Positions 63,317 to 64,000 of a DNA stretch of 64,000 nt are shown here, one piece after another (the stretch's first letter is position 1; each line of letters begins with the position of its first letter). This DNA is from Pontibacter amylolyticus (GTDB taxonomy: Bacteria > Bacteroidota > Bacteroidia > Cytophagales > Hymenobacteraceae). The position numbers and the translations under genes were made by a program. The notes below the pieces were generated by a model. The model saw only the letters and a list, made by a program, of their open reading frames with translations, had not been told where the DNA came from and did no database searches. The DNA is taken from the NCBI RefSeq assembly GCF_014638845.1, contig NZ_BMFP01000008.1:146907-210906 (forward strand). The letters are read 5' to 3'.

Positions 63317-64000
63317 ATGAAACAGCTTATCACCATCAAGCATCTCTTGCCAGTACTCTGCTTATCCCTGCTGTTTTCTTCCTGTAAAAAAGAGCTGGAC
63401 GAAGTAGAGGTTGACCCAATAGTCGCCTGGGAGGTGCATGATAAGTTTTTATACAGCCAACGCTACATTGCCAACTTGTATGGTGCAAATGACAAACTAC
63501 TTGTGCTGGGGATGAACCTTTTCTCTACTATTACGCTGGAGGCGGGGCAGGAAGATGTAAAGCATTACATGCATCCGTTCAACAATGTGTCGCATAACAA
63601 GCACCCGATCAGCTCCAGAATATTTGGTGGAACTAATGGTCGCTTTCTGTACTTCAAAAGTGTAAATAATCCTGTAACCAGCGGATCCGGAATTCTGCTT
63701 GATATAGGCGATATTGACCCGCAGTTCAGAGATTTCCGGTTAGTGCTATCGAACTCGAGCGAAAGTTTTGCTATTTCAGAAAATCATGTGGCCCTGGTAC
63801 CCTATACCTACCTCAATGAGCAAACTGGAAGGCATAGCTTAAGGTACTTATTGGTTAAGTTAGCGGTTGAGCCAAATTATTTTGAGGATGACAAAATCGT
63901 GCTTAAAGAAACCCGTATTCTGACGCCGGCAGAGGAGGGAGGGTATGTGCGGTACATGCGGTCGCATCAGGGCAATTTTTTTGTGGGCACAGACTGGGGC
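63317..64000 (+). CDS. Predicted lipoprotein, 3' end outside window
   Basis: An open frame from the ATG at 63317 runs through the window end (228 codons seen). It starts MKQLITIKHLLPVLCLSLLF and has the lipobox FSSC followed by KKELDE, so it is a lipoprotein with the same post-cysteine pattern as its neighbour. The visible mature part has repeated beta-strand-like segments (RFLYFKSVNN, LLDIGDIDPQF, NHVALVPYTYL) that could be a beta-propeller, but this is inference from partial sequence. Same strand as, and 62 nt after, the first lipoprotein gene. Confidence 0.75.
   Translation, partial: MKQLITIKHLLPVLCLSLLFSSCKKELDEVEVDPIVAWEVHDKFLYSQRYIANLYGANDKLLVLGMNLFSTITLEAGQEDVKHYMHPFNNVSHNKHPISSRIFGGTNGRFLYFKSVNNPVTSGSGILLDIGDIDPQFRDFRLVLSNSSESFAISENHVALVPYTYLNEQTGRHSLRYLLVKLAVEPNYFEDDKIVLKETRILTPAEEGGYVRYMRSHQGNFFVGTDWG

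Overview
The window looks like a chromosomal segment of a gliding-type Bacteroidota, most likely Cytophagales/Hymenobacteraceae (Pontibacter-like; the lineage is my inference). The support is SprB-type repeats with a gliding-associated C-terminus, a PorP/SprF partner, a type A T9SS sorting tail, an alternative complex III (Act) operon, GSCFA and LytTR proteins, and promoters of the Bacteroidota TTG-N19-TAnnTTTG form. Coding DNA is moderately GC-rich, apart from an AT-richer block at about 12,840-21,280.

Layout. 1-8,337: the 3' end of a giant SprB-like adhesin gene with about 30 repeats of 78 residues, followed by its porP/sprF partner. 8,338-9,242: a gene-free convergent gap full of structured repeats. 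9,243-27,819: two paralogous M14 metallopeptidase genes around a PepSY membrane protein, a 2,783-residue T9SS surface protein and a DUF2459 protein, then a DinB-fold protein, a DASS anion transporter and a 60-residue membrane protein. 27,820-28,680: a second repeat-filled convergent gap carrying the same elements in the opposite orientation. 28,686-36,335: priA, a DoxX-like protein, a DUF255 thioredoxin-fold protein, a GSCFA protein and rpsF-rpsR-rplI. 36,833-53,434: one promoter, sixteen co-directional genes and one terminator, encoding alternative complex III (actA-F), an aa3-type cytochrome oxidase, heme A synthesis (ctaA, ctaB), a Sco copper chaperone, a DUF420 assembly factor and a small CxxC membrane protein. 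53,607-60,793: an NtrY-like sensor kinase gene overlapping by 4 nt a gene for a large predicted outer-membrane protein. 60,790-62,582: a LytS/LytTR two-component pair. 62,787-64,000: two lipoproteins, the last cut by the window end.

How the genes work together. The respiratory operon is complete enough to oxidise menaquinol, pass electrons through c-type hemes to an aa3 oxidase and build its cofactors. The first 25 kb is a cell-surface and secretion region.

The least explained signals are at DNA level: (i) a 110-nt dispersed element present twice in inverted orientation, with compensatory base changes in two hairpins; (ii) a 7-base word, AGGTATA/TATACCT, far more frequent than chance in genes and gaps but absent from the act genes; (iii) an exact six-unit higher-order period in the SprB array; (iv) a composition break inside the giant T9SS protein gene. 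No tRNA, rRNA, CRISPR array, transposase or integrase gene was seen.
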